DNA of 64,000 nt from Henckelia pumila (GCF_033568475.1 NC_133123.1:55931522-55995521); one strand, 5' to 3'; shown: positions 23,207-36,618, counted from the first letter of the stretch. A program made the numbers and translations. The notes: generated by a model from the letters alone, not told the origin.

Positions 23207-25038
23207 GACTGGTAGGCAACCGGATCTCAATAACTTAGACCTTGGGGATCAGATGTTTATATTTATGATTCTACAAGCAAATATGGAAAGTTGGGTCCTC
23301 GAGGAAAGAAATGTATTTTTATTAGATACTCTGAGCATTCTAAGGGTTACGTGTTCATTGGTGAACATGATGATGGAAGCATTACTGAGATTGAATCACG
23401 AAATGTAAAATTTCTGGAGAATGACTTTCCTAAGCGAGGTGAAATAAAGGGGAATGAAACTTTATTTGATGAAGAAGAGTCTAAAAACATAGATGAGGTT
23501 CTATCTTGTCCTTCGAGGGACAAATGGATGAGTGCAATGGAAGAAGAAATGGACTCAATGAAATCGAACAAAGTTTGGGAACTTGTTGAAATTCCACATG
23601 GTCGTAAAGCTATTGGGAACAAATGGGTTCTCAAATTAAGCGAAAGGCTAATGGAACAATAGAGAGGTATAAGGCTCGACTAGTGGCAAAGGGTTATACT
23701 CAACAAGAGGGTATTGATTTTGAAGAAACTTTTTTGCCAGTAGTGAGATTTACTTATATTCGTCTGTTGTTGGCCATAGTTGCTAATTTGGATTTAGAAT
23801 TATATCAAATGGATGTTAAAACTGTTTTTCTCAATGAAGAACATGAGGAAAAAATCTACATGGAACAATCAGTAGGTTTTGTTGTTAAAGGTCAAGAAAA
23901 CAAAGTTTGTAAATTGAACAGATCAATTTATGGCCTTAAGGAGTCTTCTAGACAATGATATTTGAGATTTCACAGAGCGATAATCTCATATGACTTCATT
24001 ATGATTGATGAAGACCATTGTGTTTATGTGAAGAGATCCAATAGAAAGTTTGTAATTCTATCTCTTTATGTCGATGACATATTGTTAGTTGTTAATGACA
24101 AGGAGTATATAAAAACCATTAAGAAGTGGTTGTCCTCGAATTTTGAGATGAAGGACATGGGTGAGGCGGATTACATTCTAGGTGTTAAAATTCACAGAGA
24201 TCGTTCTAAGAGACTGCTTGCATTGTCACAAGAATCTTACATTAAAAAGGTTCTAGAGTGATTTAGAATGTTGAATTGCAAACCCATTGATACTCTTGTG
24301 GCCAAAGGCGAGAACTTAAGTCGTGAAATGTGCCCAAACACTTCTGAAGAAATCCATGAGATGTCTAAAGTGCCATATTCTAGTGTAGTTGGGAGTTTGA
24401 TGTATGCAATGATGTGTACTCATCCCGATATTTGTTATGACGTGGGTCTGGTCAGCAAGTATCAATCTAATGCTGGAAAAAGACACTGAAGTGCAGTTAA
24501 AAGGATTCTAAGATACCTAAAAGGCACTAAATATTATTTCCTCTATTATCAAGGAAAGGATCTAACACTGATGGGATACACAGATGCTGACTAGGGTGGT
24601 GATTTTGATGAGCGTAAATCCACCTCTAGATATGCTTTCTTATTAAATAGTGGATGCATATCTTGAAGAAGCAAGAAACAAACATGTGTATCTCTATCCA
24701 CAATAGAAGAAGAATTTGTGGCGTGTGCTTCTGCAGTGCAACAAGGTGTTTGGTTGAGAAGATTTCTAGATCATTTAGGTGTAGTAAGCAATCCAGTGGG
24801 AGCTGTAACAGTTATTGCGATAATCAATCAGCAATTGCTTACACAAAGACCCTAAATATCATGAAAAACCAAACATATCGATCCAAATTACAATTTCATC
24901 AGAAATATTGTTGAAAAAAAAGAGATGACTTTGAAATACATGCCTATGCACGTGATGGTGGCTGATCCTTTTACTAAGCCGATACCAAGAGATATCTTCA
25001 TAGATCATGTTAGATCTTTTGGACCACGTAGGACGTGA
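23207..25038 (+). pseudogene. Copia pol (integrase end, RT, RNase H), decayed
   Basis: Ty1/copia polyprotein remnant that would copy and integrate element DNA. It begins in the integrase C-terminal region (GPRGKKCIFIRYSEHSKGY), continues into reverse transcriptase (NKWVLK, YKARLVAKGYTQQEGIDF, YQMDVKTVFLN, YVDDILL at about 24067) and RNase H (STIEEEFVACASAVQQGVWL, YCDNQSAI), and ends at 25038. Breaks: a one-base deletion near 23634; stops at about 23957, 24259, 24487, 24592 and 24663, mostly where Trp or Arg is conserved. The 5' part is cut off by the LTR ending at 23206. Confidence 0.93.
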
Positions 25039-26330
25039 TTGTAGTAGAACACATGAATAATTAAGAAATTGTGCTCATTATTATAAGATTATTTATTATG
25101 CGCTATGTGTACACATTTATTTTATGAATTTTTTATCTGCGTATTAAAGGTATGTCTGACAAGTTGAGATTGGTTCTCTCGCACGAGCAATCGCCTCTGA
25201 TGTTGAAAAACATGCAGAGATGAGACAATATTGATTTTTTTAGTGAATAAAATCAATACATATGTTGCCTTGGTCATGAATTCCCAAGATGAGATTACTT
25301 CATGAAATTGTAATCGGAATGGATTTTCCCACAATCCATTAAACTTGTCTATAGCCAGATTAGAGTTTTCAATATATTGATATATGTTGGAGGATAAACG
25401 TGGTGAAAACTCAAGTTAAGTGTTGAGACACACTTGAACAAAGATCTGTACGATGTGAATATTATATATATGACATACGCTTCCAAAAGGAGGAAGAATC
25501 ACATCATAGCACATGTTTTCATACCACGTGTGCTGAAGTGACCATCTGGATAATGAGTAGATGAGTCCCAAATCATTGTGTGAGATCCGAAGGTTTAAAT
25601 ACAAACTGGCCTAATCTTATACCCTTAATACTTTCAACGATTTCTTTAAATTTTATTTTAGTGTTGTTACTTTAGCATGCTACCAATAACTATGGATGAT
25701 TCGGTATTGCGGTACATGTCTATGAAAGCAGCTAAAATAGAGATTGAAAGATTTCAGTTGGAAAGGAAGATTTATTTTGATTCTCATTTTATATTCACTA
25801 GCCGGCTAATTATGTTTAACATAATTGTTAGAACATAATTGTGAATACATGAATATTGATTAATATTTTTCTATCAAGTATGCTCTTATGATTTTGTATG
25901 GGACAAGAGATACGTTGATTAATGTAATAATAAATCTAGGGTATAACGAGTAGATATCATCGTGAATATTATGAAATGAACTGTTATATAACCTTAAAAG
26001 GTGTATGGCTATAAGCTCTGATTTAATATGCTCGTTGGTCACACGATCCATTTGGTAGTATGAAATTGGTGGTATATGATTGTGAACAAACTAGACGAAA
26101 AATCTAGCCCTCATGTGCGAGTGGGAGATGTAAGAAATATAAACGGGTCAGCCCTCATAACCGACCCAAATTAATTCAAAGTTTAATTTTAAATTATTAG
26201 AAGGGCCATGAAACTTCTTCTTCAGAAATTGCACTAACATCATATCGCAGGGTTTAAGCATTTGGATTGTGAACTTGACTCCTTTTCGGTCGTGATCGGT
26301 GTCGGACCATTAATTGCATTGCTATTTTCA
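25039..26330 (+). mobile_element. Copia 3' untranslated region, PPT and 3' LTR start
   Basis: About 1.1 kb of non-coding DNA follows pol, then a purine-rich polypurine tract GCGAGTGGGAGA (26117-26128), after which TGTAAGAAATATAAACGGG (26129) looks like a 3' LTR start. The LTR appears truncated; no CA end or target duplication was found. The end coordinate is approximate. Confidence 0.5.
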
Positions 26331-26464
26331 TCGAAAAAAAGGTTGGTAAATTCAACTATATACATTAAAAAATCCTAAGTCGAATTGTTTTTATTCGATT
26401 TGACTCGAAAGATTCGAGTTTAAGTTTTTCGTCAAACCCAAACTAGAAAAATCGGAGGAAGGAT

Positions 26465-26560
26465 TATTCAGCGCTTCGACCACAAGAAGAGCATCCGACT
26501 CCACCAAGATGTTAGCAAATCGAAATTCCTTGAGCCAGTTCAAAACAAAAGTTGCACGGG
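26465..26560 (-). pseudogene. LINE RNase H scrap
   Basis: A single minus-strand frame reads LNWLKEFRFANILVESDALL followed by VVEAL, the RVT_3 RNase H motif with the conserved ESD. Flanking LINE sequence is not recognisable. Confidence 0.6.
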
Positions 26561-28193
26561 TTACGGTCTACCCTAAATAAATCCAAGACTAGACTATATT
26601 TCGCAAGCCACAAATTAAATGATTCAAGACATGTTGGCCTGTTGGGTTAACAAGTAAACACTGTAGGGTTGTGATGTTGTGGACAAAAATGTTCAGGCTT
26701 CGCTACCAAGTACCATGTAAGAATTTCATATTTGGTAGCCTTCGAAATTGGCCTTTCTCATGGTCCTTGATATCCTCATCCTCGACATTTCTAGCACATT
26801 GGATAAAGTCGATATAGCATACGTACGATATAGCCAATAAGCATCTAATCGATTGACGTCGAAAATATAAGAATGTATTCAATCCACGATATTCATTTAT
26901 TTTTAATGATTTTTATAAAGTTTAAAAGTCTAGGCGTATTTAATCTAAACTTTTATATACTCTACAAAAGTATACTGGTATTCAAACTAGAATTTCATAG
27001 TCATAAGTTTTCAAACTTGACTTTTCAAAATTTTATGAAAATCCATAAATATCCAAAATGTCAATAAATGTTCACGGATTTTTATGGAATTTTTTAGTAC
27101 AAATATTGAAACATTATGTATAACTATAAAAAATTAAAAATTCTTCACCACTCCTACCAAAGATTTGAATAGACTTTTAATAGAAAAATTATTTATCCAT
27201 CTTCTCTTTTTTCCTTACCAAAGCCATGAGCATAGACGGCGTACCCTTCCCTTGTCCCAAATTTTTTATGATAAAAACTTAAATAATAAATAAGAAATAC
27301 AATCATAAAAAAAGCATAATTTTCTTCACCACAAAACCATTTTTCGATTCCGGCCTTTAAAATATTTATTCATATTTAATTATTTTTAAATATCATATTT
27401 TACAAATCATCAAAATTATTATTTTTAAAAATATTGATCACGATGATTAAATCATTATATTTTAGTTTTTTGTTAAAAAAAATTATTTATGTTAAACATG
27501 TAATACTTGAAAAATTGAAAATTTTAATATTTCATGTTATTTCTCATTTTTAGATAATTTATTGTAAAATCATGGTCATTAATTTTTTTTATATTTAAAT
27601 TTAATATTTTATATATTGGAATATATGTCAAAATATTAGGTTCATTGGAATTTAGTTCTAATATTTTTATATAATTTATTTTAAAATCATATTCATTAAT
27701 TTTTAATTTTGCGTTGTATTAAAAAAATTATATTTTCTTTGATTTTATTAGAATAATATATGTAAAAAGATAATGGCTAATTTTTTCAAATTCTTTAGTT
27801 GATAAAATAATAATAATTAATAATAAAAAATTTATTCATATGTGTTTACTCGTGTTGTTATGTAATAATATTAATTTGGCTCATTCTTAAACAAATTTTC
27901 TGTTATTTCAGCAATAATATTAATCATTTTCTTGAAATTTATGATATGTTTGTTTGATGGATTCATAAAAATTACTTTTGGACTTAGTTTTTAAGCCTTT
28001 TTTTATATCTTGTGTATTAAGATTTAAAATAAAATAATAGGATAGTTAGATATGATATTATTTTCGTCCATATACTATAATGCTAATATTTATATATTTT
28101 TATTTGTATATTTGACCATCTCCTTTTTAACATCGTTCAAATTATAAATCCATAAAATTCTATGAAAAAAATCTTTGAAAAATTCCACAGGAG
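26561..28193. other. AT-rich intergenic DNA, no gene
   Basis: Very AT-rich from about 26870, with short runs of A or T and no coding signal. 26561-26860 may be decayed retroelement sequence. Confidence 0.5.
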
Positions 28194-28415
28194 TCCATAG
28201 AATTATTTTAAAAATTTATAAAAATCTATCAACTTTACAAAAATAAAATATTAAAATTTATTAAAACTTTTTATTGAATACACCCTTGTAAGTTATCCAC
28301 ATGTTCCATAGAATTATTTTAAAACTTTATAAAAATCTATCAACTTTACAAAAATAAAATATTAAAATTTATTAAAACTTTTTATTGAATACACCCTTGT
28401 AAGTTATCCACATGT
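28194..28415. repeat. 111-bp tandem duplication
   Basis: Two head-to-tail copies starting TCCATAGAATTATTTT at 28194 and 28305; nearly identical (one or two differences by eye). Confidence 0.9.
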
Positions 28416-28738
28416 TCGTTCATCAGCACCCATCGATAAAAGAAAGTCTAACCTATGTTATCAGCTTTCTACAAACTCCCGCCCATGACTGGTAAGATGG
28501 TTGTTAGAGTGAAAATAACAAATAAACATCGGAAAAAAAAAAAAAAAAACAGCTAGCAAAAACTATTGCACTTTTTATTTTCATGTGTTGAATGAATTTA
28601 TAGTATATAGATTAAAAATCAATATACGTTGGCATCCTAATTGAAAGTATATTAGTATTATTGTAAAACAAGGTGACATGAACTAATTTCATGAATCTTC
28701 AAAGATACTAAAATCAATTATAATGATTCTCTGGCTCA

Positions 28739-29840
28739 AGGATAATGCTATGTGTACATAGAGTTGTACATAGAGAGTTACACGTCCTATAAATTAGGAA
28801 AGTATATCAAATTTTTTTTAAAATATCTTTATTTTCAATAGTTTGTCTTGCTCAAAAAAACTTTTAACGAAAATATTATTATTTTTTATTTTATTATTTA
28901 TTGTGCAGTTTTAGGGGGTGTCAAAATTGAACCCGACCCGAGCTGACCAGAAAATTATCGGATTAAGGTTTTGAGGTTTTGGGATTCGGGTTAACCTGAA
29001 ATATTTGATTTTTTTATTTTTAACAAAATAATTAAATACACATAATAATAATAATCAATATATTTTAATTTAAATACATAATAACAAAATCTCACTTATA
29101 TAGTTTTATATAATTTAAATTGAAATTTTAATTATACGAAATTTAAAATATACTTACTACACAAAATAAAATTTATTTTTAAAAATCAATGTTTTAAAAA
29201 ATAATTATTACATGTGGAAAATCTATGATAAAATATACAATAAATTTTTTTCAAACATATAATATATAAAAATATAGTAAATATTTCTTAATTAATCTAT
29301 AAGTAAGTACAAAAACTTTTTAAAAATTTCTCAAATCAAACCCGAATAAATCAATAGCGACCGACCCAAACTCGACTAACTCGATCAACCCAAACCTACA
29401 TGATTTGAGTTTTGATTTTGTTTTTTTTAACAAAATATTAACTATTACACATAATAATAATAAATATATTTTAATTTAAATACATAATAATAAAATCTCA
29501 TTTATATATGATTTAAATTTGAAAGTTAAATTTTAAAAATTATAAAATATATTTACTAAAAAAATAAACAATTATTATTTTTATTGAACTCAGTAAAAAG
29601 TTATATATATTTTCATCATTACTTTTTAAAATTTTATAAAATAATTATTTTTATTGAACTCGGTAAATTAATTCTAAAAGTAAGTAATAGAATAAAAATA
29701 ATAATATTTTAGAGAAATGTTTTTAGAGTAAGACAAAAAATTGTAGGTTGAAGAGAAAAAAAAAATTTAAGATACTTTTCTAATTTAATTGACGTGTAAC
29801 CCTCTATGTATAATTCTATGTACACATAGCATTGTCCCTA
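28739..29840. mobile_element. Non-autonomous TIR element, 1.1 kb
   Basis: Long imperfect terminal inverted repeats: AATGCTATGTGTACATAGA at the left and its complement at the right, extending with gaps for about 60 bp (TTACACGTC is shared). A candidate 5-bp target duplication GCTCA flanks it (28734-28738, 29841-29845). The interior is AT-rich, non-coding and contains an imperfect internal direct repeat (about 28990-29110 against 29410-29520). Superfamily not determined. Confidence 0.7.
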
Positions 29841-29845
29841 GCTCA

Positions 29846-30663
29846 ATCCAAAATGTTGAAAAAAAATATCAAATTCCAGGTCTGTAGGGTAATGGGCTTT
29901 GTTTGCTCAAGTTGGGCTTTGAATCCGTGTGTAATAAATAATAAGTTCACACCTATGATGCATAAAATTTCAACTTTATTTGAAATGGAGTCTCCTTTGT
30001 TTGATTCCATATGTCTGTCTTTATGGTGAAGTGTGTACAGTCCCAACTTTCTATGACACATTCACGTACCAACGCCACTCGCCCCATCATTTGTGTCCCG
30101 ACCACGCCCCCACCAATTTGCCCAGACCGAATGCTACACAGACAGTACTGAATATTTTAGATTATTTCCAAACAGTGTTTACGACTCTTTTTTCGTAATT
30201 TTGTGGAATAAAAAATTATTAAAGTAGTTTCTTCAAACAATAGGTAAATCATGTTTGCATTTCAATTTAACCAATTCGATCGTTTCAATAAATTTATAGT
30301 GTGTGTGTTTGAAATACACTTTTTTTTATTTTATTAATTAATTTAGTTTAGATAATTGTTGACACGTGTGTCTTTTATTATTTTTATTAATTTCTCTTTC
30401 TTGTCCCTTAATTATTTTATGTTTTCCCTCTCCCTTTTCCATCCATTCTATTTAATATTTATTCATTTTCACTTATTTTCTCTTCTTTTGTTAATTTATT
30501 TTTAAAAAAAAATTATATTTCATTATTTTAATTTATTTTACTTCTAAGTTCTAAGTATGGTTTTTTTTTTGTCACAAAGTTCTAACTATGGTTCCTATCA
30601 TCATCAACAAAAAGACATCCTCATAATAAATTTTAAAAATTACAAGAAATTTATATTTATTAG
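29846..30663. other. Intergenic, no gene
   Basis: AT-rich with a less AT-rich patch around 30060-30140. Short ORFs at 29832-30198 have no recognisable family. Confidence 0.5.
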
Positions 30664-30668
30664 AAAAA

Positions 30669-32001
30669 TGTAGTGACCCTTACCCGGATCACCTACTAAA
30701 CAGAACTTAGGCATGCAATTAACTTAATAAAACAGATATCAGAATAAAACTGCGGAAATCAAAAACATTATACAATCCCAAGTAAAGAAATCTGTAATTT
30801 ATCCAATAATATACAACCAAATCGAATAGCTGTATAAACCCAAACAACAGTAATAAAACCTAAGCGAAGCTCCAGCTGGCCAACCGCTGACTAGCCCCTC
30901 CTGGATCCACCCTCCTCGTCCAATCGCAAACCTGCCCCATGGAATAGGGTGTTCAGAAAATACAGAGTACGAGACGTGAGCATAAAACGCTCAGTGCGAG
31001 AGTATGAGTATACATGCATGCAAAGTGAACTCCTTATAGACTCGAGGTCAAGGATCAGATAACAGAGACAGACCGGGCCCTGGTATGTAGCACGTTGTGC
31101 CGTCGCTTCAGGAGGTGGCTCCCATACCGAGATAATCGTGGATACGCTGGACCCAAATCGATGGAAGTCCATCCACTAACAGGATAGGGTACAACCCTAC
31201 TAACAGACATCTCGAAAGAGATACAGCAAGATGAAAATGAATGCAGCATAATATCATGGCATATAAATCATGCAGTCACATAATACATGCATACTCAGTC
31301 AGGATATCTCGAACAGTACTTTCGTACCTCAAAACAGTGCAAGCTCTACCAACTCTAGGTCCACGCCTATAGTCTGCTCTACACTGCCAAATGATACTAC
31401 TATCATTAAAGTGCTCTTAAAAGCCTTAACTAAGCTATTGCATACTCCTAAATATTTATAGGAAGCAAAAGCTATACCTTCGTCCGTCGTTAGCCCTTTG
31501 ATGTCGATGCCTCCAGAACTTGGGCACAACTCCGCTACGACTACCGAACGCCTCGCCGACCTCCGGACCAAGCCTAAGAAGACTAGAACAGCTCCAAAAG
31601 GACTAGAAAGGAAAGGAGAACTCGGAATTGGCAAATGAAAGTGAAGCCTCGGCCTTCTATTTATAGACAACGATCGGAGCTTCCGATCCTTGATCGGAAC
31701 GTCCGAACCCCGATCGAAACGTCCGATCCTGCCATCGGAGCTTCCGAAGATCCTGATCTGCCACGTGTCAAAATATCACTAGTTGACTCCGGATAGGGGT
31801 GATCGGAGCTTCCGGTCCTGATCGGAGCTTCCGATCTTGCCACACGTCATGCCTGACGTAATACCGATCGGAGATTTCGATCCTGTTCGGAGCTTCCGAT
31901 CCTGATCGGAGCTTCCGATCTCACCTTCGGAGCTTCCGAACTCTACCCAAGTAATTATGATTAATTCCTTTAATTACTCAATTAGGGTACGGGCTACTAC
32001 A
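30669..32001 (-). repeat. 3' LTR of the minus-strand Tekay-type element
   Basis: Runs TGTAGTGACCC...GGGCTACTACA on the plus strand. The TATA box lies at about 31658-31665 (minus strand). A palindrome array at 31670-31955 consists of GATCGGAGCTTCCGATC-type units. Confidence 0.95.
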
Positions 32002-32016
32002 TTCTCCCCCACTTAA
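32002..32016 (-). other. Polypurine tract
   Basis: TTCTCCCCCACTTAA on the plus strand, purine-rich on the element strand, directly inside the 3' LTR. The upstream GAGGACGAAAT block is typical of Tekay-like elements. Confidence 0.8.
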
Positions 32017-32137
32017 GATATTTCGTCCTCGAAATCAGATCTTAAGTACCGAATGCAAAATACAGAAATCAGAAACATTCTTTATTCAAATCAAACGTTT
32101 ACAGAGCTTGCAACTGAATACAATTTAACGAATGAAA

Positions 32138-35100
32138 TCAAAACAACTCAGGATGGTCTTTACGCATCCTGTCCTCGAGCTCCCAAGTAGCTTCCTCAGT
32201 GCCTCGGCGCTGCCACTGAACTAAAACCAAGGGAATGACTTTGTTCCGTAAAACCTTATCCTTATAATCTAGGATACGAAGAGGTTTCTCAACATAAGTC
32301 AAATCTTTGTCTACCTGAACCTCAGTCCGCTGCAGAATATGAGATTCATCCGCCACATACCGTCGCAACAGAGATACGTGGAAAACGTCGTGAATACTGG
32401 ATAGATGCGGTGGCAAAGCTAGTCGATAAGCCAAATCGCCAATGCTTTCCAAGATCTCAAACGGACCGATAAATCTGGGAGACAACTTGCCCTTAAGGCC
32501 AAATCTGAGAATCTTGCGGAAAGGTGACACTCTCAGAAACACTTTCTCCCCGACCTCGAACTGCAAGGGCCTACGCTTGATATTAGCATAGCTGGCCTGA
32601 CGATCCTGTGCAGTCTTAATCCGTTTCTTGATCTGATCAACAATGTCTATCGCCTGCTGGATAAACTCCGGTCCCTCAGCCTGTCTCTCCCCCACTTCTT
32701 CCCAAAAGAGTGGAGTACGACAACGTCGCCCATACAACGCCTCAAAAGGTGCCATCCCAATACTAGTGTGATAGCTGTTGTTGTAAGCGAACTCGATCAA
32801 CGGCAAATGATCCTGCCAGGCTGAACCAAAATCCAAGACGCGCGCTCTAAGCATATCCTCTAACGTACGGATAGTGCGCTCTGACTGACCATCAGTCTCC
32901 GGATGATAGGCTGTACTCAAACTGAGAGTAGTACCCATCGCACGCTGAACACTCCCCCAGAATCTAGAAGTAAACCTGGGGTCCCGATCGCTGACAATGC
33001 TCACAGGCACTCCATGAAGTCGGACAATCTCCTGAATGTACATCCGTGCCATGCGATCCACAGAGTACTCTCGGCTATAGGCAATGAAATGCGCTGACTT
33101 GGTGAGTCGGTCCACCACAACCCAGATAGCATCACAGTTCCTCGGGGATACCGGCAAATGGGTCACAAAGTTCATTGTGATAAACTCCCATTTCCATTCA
33201 GGAATAGGCAGACTGTGAAGCAATCCTCCAGGTCGTCGGTGCTCTGCCTTGACCTGTTGACACACCAAACATCTCGAAACAAACTGATAAACACTGCGTT
33301 TCATTCCCTTCCACCAGAAACGAGTACGTAGATCCTTGTACATCTTGTTGCTCCCAGGATGAATACTCAACTTAGTGCGATGTGCCTGAGATAAAATCTC
33401 CTCTCGCAACTCTTCATCCTGTGGAATCACAAGCCTACCAGACAAACACAGAAAGCCATCTGACTGATAATGAAATCCAGACGAGCTACCCTCGTTAGCT
33501 AGACGAGCTAAACGCTGGGTCTTCGAATCAGTCATCTGAGCATCTCGGATCCGTGAATACAAGGCTGGCTCAGATAATATCACAAACATCTGGATATTCT
33601 GCATACCTTTCTTATGCTTGAAGGTATAACCTGAAGTACAACAGTCACTAATCACACTAGACATCGAACAAGTCTGAAGTGCGGATAGTCGCACCTTGCG
33701 ACTCAAAGCATCAGCGGTGAGATTAGCAGCTCCCGGATGGTACTTAATCACGCAATCATAGTCCTTAAGCAAATCCATCCAACGTCTCTGCCTCATGTTC
33801 AACTCTGCCTGAGTGAACAAATACTTGAGACTCTTATGGTCGGTAAAGATCTCAAATTTCTCGTCATACAGATAATGACACCAGATCTTCAAAGCGAACA
33901 CAATGACTGCTAATTCCAAATCATGGACTGGGTAGTTGTCCTCGTGAAGCTTCAGCTGTCTAGAAGCATATGCGATCACATGCCCATTCTGAGTCAGGAC
34001 ACAACCTAACCCCTGAAGAGAATCATCCGTGTAAACTGCATACCCTCCAGATCCTGACGGTAATGCCAACACCAACGCAGAAGTCAACCGCCGTCGAAGC
34101 TCACGGAAATTCTCCTCACACTCGGAGGACCACTCAAAATCCACACCCTTGCGAGTAAGCTGCGTCAAAGGTCGAGCTAACTGAGAGAAGTTCAGAATGA
34201 AGCGACGATAATACCCTGCTAGACCCAGAAAACTACGGATCTCAGCAACCGTCGTCGGACGCGACCAATTAAGTACCGCTTCAATCTTGCTTGGATCAAC
34301 AGAAATCCCCTCCCTGGATATGATATGGCCAAGAAAGACCACTCTATCCATCCAAAACTCACACTTGCTCAGCTTGGCGTACAACTGCTCATCTCGAAGA
34401 GTCTGTAGTACCAACCGCAAGTAAGAAACATGCTCTTTCGTATTACGTGAATACACCAAGATGTCGTCAATGAAGACCACGAAAAACTTGTCCAAGTACT
34501 CCCTGAAGACACGGTTCATCAAATCCATGAATATAGCCGGTGCATTAGTCAAACCAAATGGCATCACTAGGAACTCGTAATGCCCATAGCGAGTATGGAA
34601 TGCAGTCTTGGCTACGTCCTGATCACGGACTCTCAACTGATGATACCCAGATCTCAAGTCAATCTTGGAGTAAACTGATGTGCCCTGCAGCTGGTCAAAC
34701 AAGTCATCAATACGAGGCAACGGATACTTGTTCTTCACAGTGACTCGGTTCAGCTGCCTATAGTCAATGCACAGCCGCATCGACCCATCCTTCTTCTTTA
34801 CGAAGAGAACAGGAGCTCCCCAAGGAGATACACTAGGACGAATGTACCCCTTGTCCAAAAGATCCTGTAGCTGATTCTTCAACTCACGCATCTCTGACGG
34901 AGGCAGACGATACGGTGCTCTAAAAATAGGCGAAGTACCCGGCATCAACTCTATGCCAAACTCGACTTCCCTAGCAGGAGGAAAACCCGGAATCTCATCA
35001 GGAAACACATCTGGAAATTCATCCACAACAGGAATGCTCTCTATCCCAATACTCTCAGCGGACAAATCAACTACATAGATAAGGTAGCCTTCTCCGCCAG

Positions 35101-35347
35101 ACTCTAGAGCTCGACAGGCTCTCAAAGCGGATACCAAAGGCATCGGGGGTCGCGCTCCCTCACCATAGAAAAACCAACTCTCAGTCCCTTTCGGATGAAA
35201 GCATACTAATCTCTGATAGCAGTCCACTGAAGCTCGGTAGGTAGTTAACATATCTATTCCCAGAATGCAATCAAAGTCGTCCATCGCCAGGACCATGAGA
35301 TTCGCTAACAAAATGTTCCCTTCGAACTCTAAAGGGCAACCCATCAC
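32138..35347 (-). CDS. Tekay-type Pol polyprotein (PR end, RT, RNase H, integrase, chromodomain-like)
   Basis: Open frame of 1069 residues. Order: end of protease (about 1-50), reverse transcriptase (about 150-400; [32 protein letters not shown] at about 291), RNase H (about 430-550; [18 protein letters not shown]), integrase with HHCC zinc region (about 640-700) and catalytic core (about 715-900; [20 protein letters not shown]), then a chromodomain-like tail ending [19 protein letters not shown]. Odd points: integrase residue 726 (codon 33170-33172) is Asn where the plus-strand copy and the family have catalytic Asp; the RNase H start reads YTDDS instead of YTDAS. A one-base deletion at the gag-protease junction separates it from gag. 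Probably no longer functional despite the long frame. Confidence 0.93.
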   Translation of the reverse strand: MMGCPLEFEGNILLANLMVLAMDDFDCILGIDMLTTYRASVDCYQRLVCFHPKGTESWFFYGEGARPPMPLVSALRACRALESGGEGYLIYVVDLSAESIGIESIPVVDEFPDVFPDEIPGFPPAREVEFGIELMPGTSPIFRAPYRLPPSEMRELKNQLQDLLDKGYIRPSVSPWGAPVLFVKKKDGSMRLCIDYRQLNRVTVKNKYPLPRIDDLFDQLQGTSVYSKIDLRSGYHQLRVRDQDVAKTAFHTRYGHYEFLVMPFGLTNAPAIFMDLMNRVFREYLDKFFVVFIDDILVYSRNTKEHVSYLRLVLQTLRDEQLYAKLSKCEFWMDRVVFLGHIISREGISVDPSKIEAVLNWSRPTTVAEIRSFLGLAGYYRRFILNFSQLARPLTQLTRKGVDFEWSSECEENFRELRRRLTSALVLALPSGSGGYAVYTDDSLQGLGCVLTQNGHVIAYASRQLKLHEDNYPVHDLELAVIVFALKIWCHYLYDEKFEIFTDHKSLKYLFTQAELNMRQRRWMDLLKDYDCVIKYHPGAANLTADALSRKVRLSALQTCSMSSVISDCCTSGYTFKHKKGMQNIQMFVILSEPALYSRIRDAQMTDSKTQRLARLANEGSSSGFHYQSDGFLCLSGRLVIPQDEELREEILSQAHRTKLSIHPGSNKMYKDLRTRFWWKGMKRSVYQFVSRCLVCQQVKAEHRRPGGLLHSLPIPEWKWEFITMNFVTHLPVSPRNCDAIWVVVDRLTKSAHFIAYSREYSVDRMARMYIQEIVRLHGVPVSIVSDRDPRFTSRFWGSVQRAMGTTLSLSTAYHPETDGQSERTIRTLEDMLRARVLDFGSAWQDHLPLIEFAYNNSYHTSIGMAPFEALYGRRCRTPLFWEEVGERQAEGPEFIQQAIDIVDQIKKRIKTAQDRQASYANIKRRPLQFEVGEKVFLRVSPFRKILRFGLKGKLSPRFIGPFEILESIGDLAYRLALPPHLSSIHDVFHVSLLRRYVADESHILQRTEVQVDKDLTYVEKPLRILDYKDKVLRNKVIPLVLVQWQRRGTEEATWELEDRMRKDHPELF

Positions 35348-36552
35348 TAGCGCTTAGCCAAAGCAGATTGGCCCGTCGGAGTAGAAACAGACATCACTAC
35401 GTCTAGGGCAATGCATGGTAACTTATGCCTCTTAACAAAACGTGCAGAAATGAAGGAATGAGATGCACAAGTGTCAATAAGTACAAGAGCAGGTATACCA
35501 TAAAGCAGAAATGTACCTGCGATGACTTTCTCATTCTCCTCCACAGCCTGATCATGTCTAAGGGCAAACACCTGGCCAGAAGCTCGTGGCCTCAAATGAG
35601 AACTCCCAGCAGACTGTCCCTGCGACCTCTGCTGTACGGTGGCCTGAGAACCCAATCCTGAACCAAAACCAGAACCGCCTCCCCCAGACAGTGGACAATC
35701 TCTCCGGATATGACCAGTCTCTCCACAACGGAAACAAGCTCCAGAAGCTCTACGGCATTTGTCGGATGGATGGTTCTTCCCATAGTGATCACACTTGTCC
35801 TTCTTACCGAAATGGACAACACCTCCAGAACCAGAGGAAGAAGAAGATCCAGACTTCTTGAAAGTTTGGGCACGGGGACCCAAAGAACTAGCAGGTCTCG
35901 ACTGAGAGAAAGACTTGTTCCGCCGAATGCTGTCCTCTGCCTAGTGACAACGGCTCACCAAACCCTCGTAGGACATGTCGTCGCCAACCGCCACACGGTC
36001 ATGGATCTCAGGGTTAAGGCCCTGAAGGAACAGATTATACTTCATCTCTGAGCTATCAGCAATCTCGGGGCAATAGGATAGCAGATCAAAGAACCTCTGC
36101 TGATACTCATCGATAGACATGGCTCCCTATCGCAGACTCAGTAGCTCGCCTGCCTTGGACTGTCGGAGTGCAGGAGGAAAATATCGCTTTTGGAAAGCAG
36201 TGCGGAACTCGGCCCAGGTGGCCACTCCTCTCGCCGCAACAAAAGGTGCAGAAGTAAACCTCCACCACCTGCGCGCACGCCCATCCAGAAGATAGCCAAG
36301 GGTCTCCACCTTCTGCTCCTCGGTGCATTGGAAAGTCTGAAAAGTCGTCTCCATGCGGTCTTACCAGTTCTCCGCATCCTCCGGAGACTCACCTCCAACT
36401 AAGGGCTTAGGACCCATAGCTAAGAATCGACGCACAGTGAAACGCTCGTCGTCATGGTGACGATGACGCCGTTCTCGACGAGGCTCCCGGTCGGCATCAC
36501 CCCAACGCCCACCAACACTGCCATGAGAACTCTGGTCGTCACGATTTGACAT
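35347..36552 (-). pseudogene. Tekay-type gag-protease, broken
   Basis: Starts at 36552 (MSNRDDQSSHG), then the retrotransposon gag domain (RWWRFTSAPFVAARGVATW, FRTAFQKRYFPPALRQSKAG), a CCHC zinc knuckle CFRCGETGHIRRDC, and a pepsin-like protease start. The protease signature reads LIDTCASHSF, with Cys replacing the Gly of the usual DTGAS seen in the plus-strand copy. Breaks: TAA where TTA is expected (about 36360), TAG at 36127-36129 followed two codons later by ATG, TAG at about 35942 for CAG, and a one-base deletion at about 35355 that shifts into pol. Confidence 0.92.
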
Positions 36553-36603
36553 CTACAAAAATACCTCAAGATGAGACTAAATCCCAAGAATTCTTTTGCA
36601 TGC

Positions 36604-36615
36604 TCTGATACCATA
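36604..36615 (-). other. Primer binding site
   Basis: Plus-strand TGCTCTGATACCA (36601-36613 region) is the complement of TGGTATCAGAGCA, matching initiator-methionine tRNA, a few bases from the LTR end. Confidence 0.8.
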
Positions 36616-36618
36616 AAT

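Noticed and set aside
33970..34743. Plus-strand ORFs in the pol region of the minus Tekay-type element
   Set aside because: Shadows of the pol reading frame; equivalent shadows occur opposite the plus-strand copy.
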